A stretch of 64,000 nucleotides of DNA, taken from Candidatus Poribacteria bacterium (GTDB taxonomy: Bacteria; Poribacteria; WGA-4E; WGA-3G). The stretch lies in the NCBI GenBank assembly GCA_022827185.1, contig JAJDTM010000010.1:1-64000 (forward strand), in the 5' to 3' direction. The notes beneath the pieces were generated by a model that made no database searches, was not told the origin of the DNA, and saw nothing but the letters and a program-made list of their open reading frames with translations. This document shows positions 62,555 to 64,000 of the stretch, piece by piece. The position numbers and the translations under genes are program-made. Numbering within the stretch: the first letter of the stretch is position 1; every line of letters begins with the position of its first letter.

Positions 62555-63022
62555 TTATTTCATCATTGGCGTTTCGTCTAACTCAATCACACCGCAACCG
62601 ATGCGCGCACCGCCGCCTGCTCTCACAGGCACCTCTTTAAGACCCCCAACAATCCATTCGCCAAACGCTGTATCGTCCCCTTGGAAATAGCCTAACATCC
62701 ACGCAGTCGTTCGAGCATCCAGAAACGTGATAAGGAGTTAGTTGTAGCCAACTAAGTCAGCGGGATTTTCAAAATCTATGCCCGATGCGATGTAGAGATG
62801 CGTTAACCGCATCCGCATCTCCTGCTCAAATGCTTCAGGGGTACTGGTGGGGAAGGTCTGCAGATATTGGTTTGTGAAGAAATCGGGATCGATAGGTGCC
62901 CCGTTAGACAGAAAAAAATCGTGATAGGCCGCTAAACTATCGGGTTCACTTTCCAAAAACGCTTGGTATTCCGGCGATTCTGTAAGTTGGATCACAGATA
63001 GGAATGCAAGATCCAGCGGCAC
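62555..63022 (-). pseudogene. Small gene interrupted by an in-frame TAA
   Basis: From GTG 63022 the frame reads 94 residues (PLDLAFLSVIQLTESPEYQAF ... FENPADLVGYN) and meets TAA at 62738-62740. Sequence continues in the same frame for another 60 residues without a stop (LLITFLDARTTAWMLGYFQGDDTAF ... VRAGGGARIGCGVIELDET) to TAA 62555. The second half looks fully protein-like. Either a nonsense mutation or two abutting reading frames. No domain recognised; no signal peptide beyond a hydrophobic start. Confidence 0.55.
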
Positions 63023-63163
63023 ACTGATATAAAATGAGAGGGTTTTGCGTAAATAAGGGCATAGGAATTAACGGTCTCCTCTTGACCGATAGTAAGTCCA
63101 ACAGTAATTATAAATATGGTAGCATATTTGAAAAAAACAGTCAAAAAAATGCTATGCTGCAAT

Positions 63164-63192
63164 TTGCTTTATAGAACGACCTATGCTAAAAT
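63164..63192 (+). promoter_or_regulatory. Extended -10 promoter for the terminal MDR gene
   Basis: TTGCTT (63164-63169), 17-base spacer, TGC-TAAAAT (-10 at 63187-63192, extended TG). About 60 bases before ATG 63252. Confidence 0.6.
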
Positions 63193-63251
63193 ATGCGAAG
63201 ATTTAACCAAAATACCCCTATATCTTTAGCAAAGAGTGAGGCGCGATTATT

Positions 63252-64000
63252 ATGAAGGTAGCAGCGATTTTAGGTGAACGGCAAGCAGGTCTGGTTGATG
63301 TACCAGATCCAACACCAAAAGAGGATTGGGTTGTTGTGAAAATTCACGCATCCCCGATGTGTACCGAATACCACGCTTTTGAGCATGGAAGCGAAACTGA
63401 TCGGATGGGGCATGAAGCAGCTGGTGAGGTTGTCGATGTCGCACAACCCGGAAAGGTGGAGATAGGCGATCGGGTAGTCGTGATGCCGCAATATCCTTGT
63501 GGGAAATGCGTGCTTTGCACGGATGGTGACTATATCCACTGCGAGAACAATTACAATTTTGAGGAATTCGTCGGATCCCCTTACGGCAGTGCGACAATGG
63601 CACAGTATATCCTGAAACCGTCTTGGTTGCTCCCGAAGATTCCAGATAATGTCTCCTACGAGCACGCCTCACTTGCGTGTTGTGCTTTGGGGCCATCGTA
63701 CCGTGCCTTTGACGAGATGGGGCTCAATGCAACGCATACTGTGCTGATCACTGGCATTGGTCCTGTCGGTTTCGGTGCGATTACCAACGCTCGGTTCCGA
63801 GGTGCGAAGGTTATCGCAGCAGAACTGATTCCGTGGCGTGCTGAACGTGCGAAACAGATGGGTGTTGAGGCGGTCATCAATCCGACCGATGAAGATGCTG
63901 TCGACCAGATTCGTGACCTTACAACAGATGGACGCGGTGTCGACTTTGCGCTCGATTGTTCAGGAAGCGTCCAGGCACACCGACTCTGCATCGATGCGAC
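63252..64000 (+). CDS. MDR alcohol dehydrogenase, partial (window edge)
   Basis: First 249 residues of a zinc-dependent MDR dehydrogenase, running off the window. Catalytic Cys37 (SPMCTEYHAFEHG) and GHEAAGEV with His-Glu; structural zinc loop CGKCVLCTDGDYIHC; Rossmann motif VLITGIGPVGFGA followed by AAELIP. GVCHSD-type start is replaced by SPMCTEY, so it belongs to a different MDR subgroup from the enzyme at 25701. The reading frame is open to the last base. Confidence 0.82.
   Translation, partial: MKVAAILGERQAGLVDVPDPTPKEDWVVVKIHASPMCTEYHAFEHGSETDRMGHEAAGEVVDVAQPGKVEIGDRVVVMPQYPCGKCVLCTDGDYIHCENNYNFEEFVGSPYGSATMAQYILKPSWLLPKIPDNVSYEHASLACCALGPSYRAFDEMGLNATHTVLITGIGPVGFGAITNARFRGAKVIAAELIPWRAERAKQMGVEAVINPTDEDAVDQIRDLTTDGRGVDFALDCSGSVQAHRLCIDA

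Noticed and set aside
1..64000. CRISPR arrays, tRNA and rRNA genes
   Set aside because: No regularly spaced direct repeats and no cloverleaf with a T-loop GTTCRA or rRNA core sequence was found on either strand.

Overview
The window looks like a chromosomal segment of an uncultured, sponge- or environment-associated bacterium, most likely Candidatus Poribacteria or a close relative. This is inferred from the gene mix, not from a marker gene: a tandem array of secreted leucine-rich-repeat/glycosidase-like/dockerin proteins, a cohesin-dockerin protein ending in an NYPNPFNPETWIPY-type sorting tail, several phytanoyl-CoA dioxygenases, LamG and spondin domains, and many sugar-acid and MDR/SDR oxidoreductases. 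No rRNA, tRNA or CRISPR array was seen. Base composition is moderate and fairly even. REGION 1 (1-15.7 kb) is the secreted array. It starts with the tail of an IS630-family transposase abutting a beheaded array gene. Next is a di-haem cytochrome/LRR gene that is out of frame by one base with its cohesin-dockerin 3' half at a run of seven G. Then come an internally deleted paralogue, three intact LRR + glycosidase-like + dockerin genes, one different glycosidase-like dockerin gene, and a 45-base fossil of a further gene start. The array therefore shows duplication, deletion and decay in progress. REGION 2 (15.9-20.5 kb) holds a TolB-like propeller protein and a TonB-dependent receptor. Immediately in front of the receptor start codon lies an OMEGA-type element: an HNH-less IscB (IsrB-like) RuvC protein, terminal hairpins, and a probable guide-RNA (omega-RNA) locus. 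REGION 3 (20.7-30.2 kb) is a set of small metabolic units: LamG lipoprotein-like protein, PhyH oxygenase, a 99-bp MITE, amidohydrolase, ABC-2 permease, a lipoprotein, a probably leaderless yjjX-type NTPase, an MDR dehydrogenase, an SDR, DUF169, and a B12-binding/radical SAM enzyme. The apparent stop of the radical SAM gene is a UGA followed in frame by AEP plus ten more residues, so it is very probably a CUAEP-tail selenoprotein. REGION 4 (30.4-43.8 kb) is the best candidate for an undescribed system: a single 14-gene, mostly overlapping operon for a discrete type II polyketide/fatty-acid-like pathway. It encodes a fused ketosynthase-chain-length-factor, ACP, ketoreductase, malonyl-transacylase, one intact and one His-less hotdog dehydratase, a flavin-dependent halogenase-like oxidase, DUF1702, a GcvT-like folate protein, two paralogous Tat-type lipoproteins, two paralogous small membrane proteins and a lipoprotein propeller. 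There is no enoyl reductase, so the chain should stay unsaturated (polyene-like). In front of it sit a consensus sigma-54 promoter, a sigma-70 promoter and a long leader with four stem-loops. Two decayed copies of the ketosynthase start inside the operon record how the lipoprotein genes were duplicated. REGION 5 (44.1-64 kb) has paired ABC-2 permeases, a dimethylformamidase-like protein, a PhyH - 2,3-diketogulonate reductase-like - Gfo/Idh/MocA - FAH sugar-acid operon, an IPT/Ig/LysM-like lipoprotein, a GH13 amylase, two spondin-domain lipoproteins (one fused to cytochrome P460), repeats and a MITE, a SurA-like/TPR/rhamnonate-dehydratase-like operon, a stop-interrupted small gene, and a truncated MDR dehydrogenase at the window edge.
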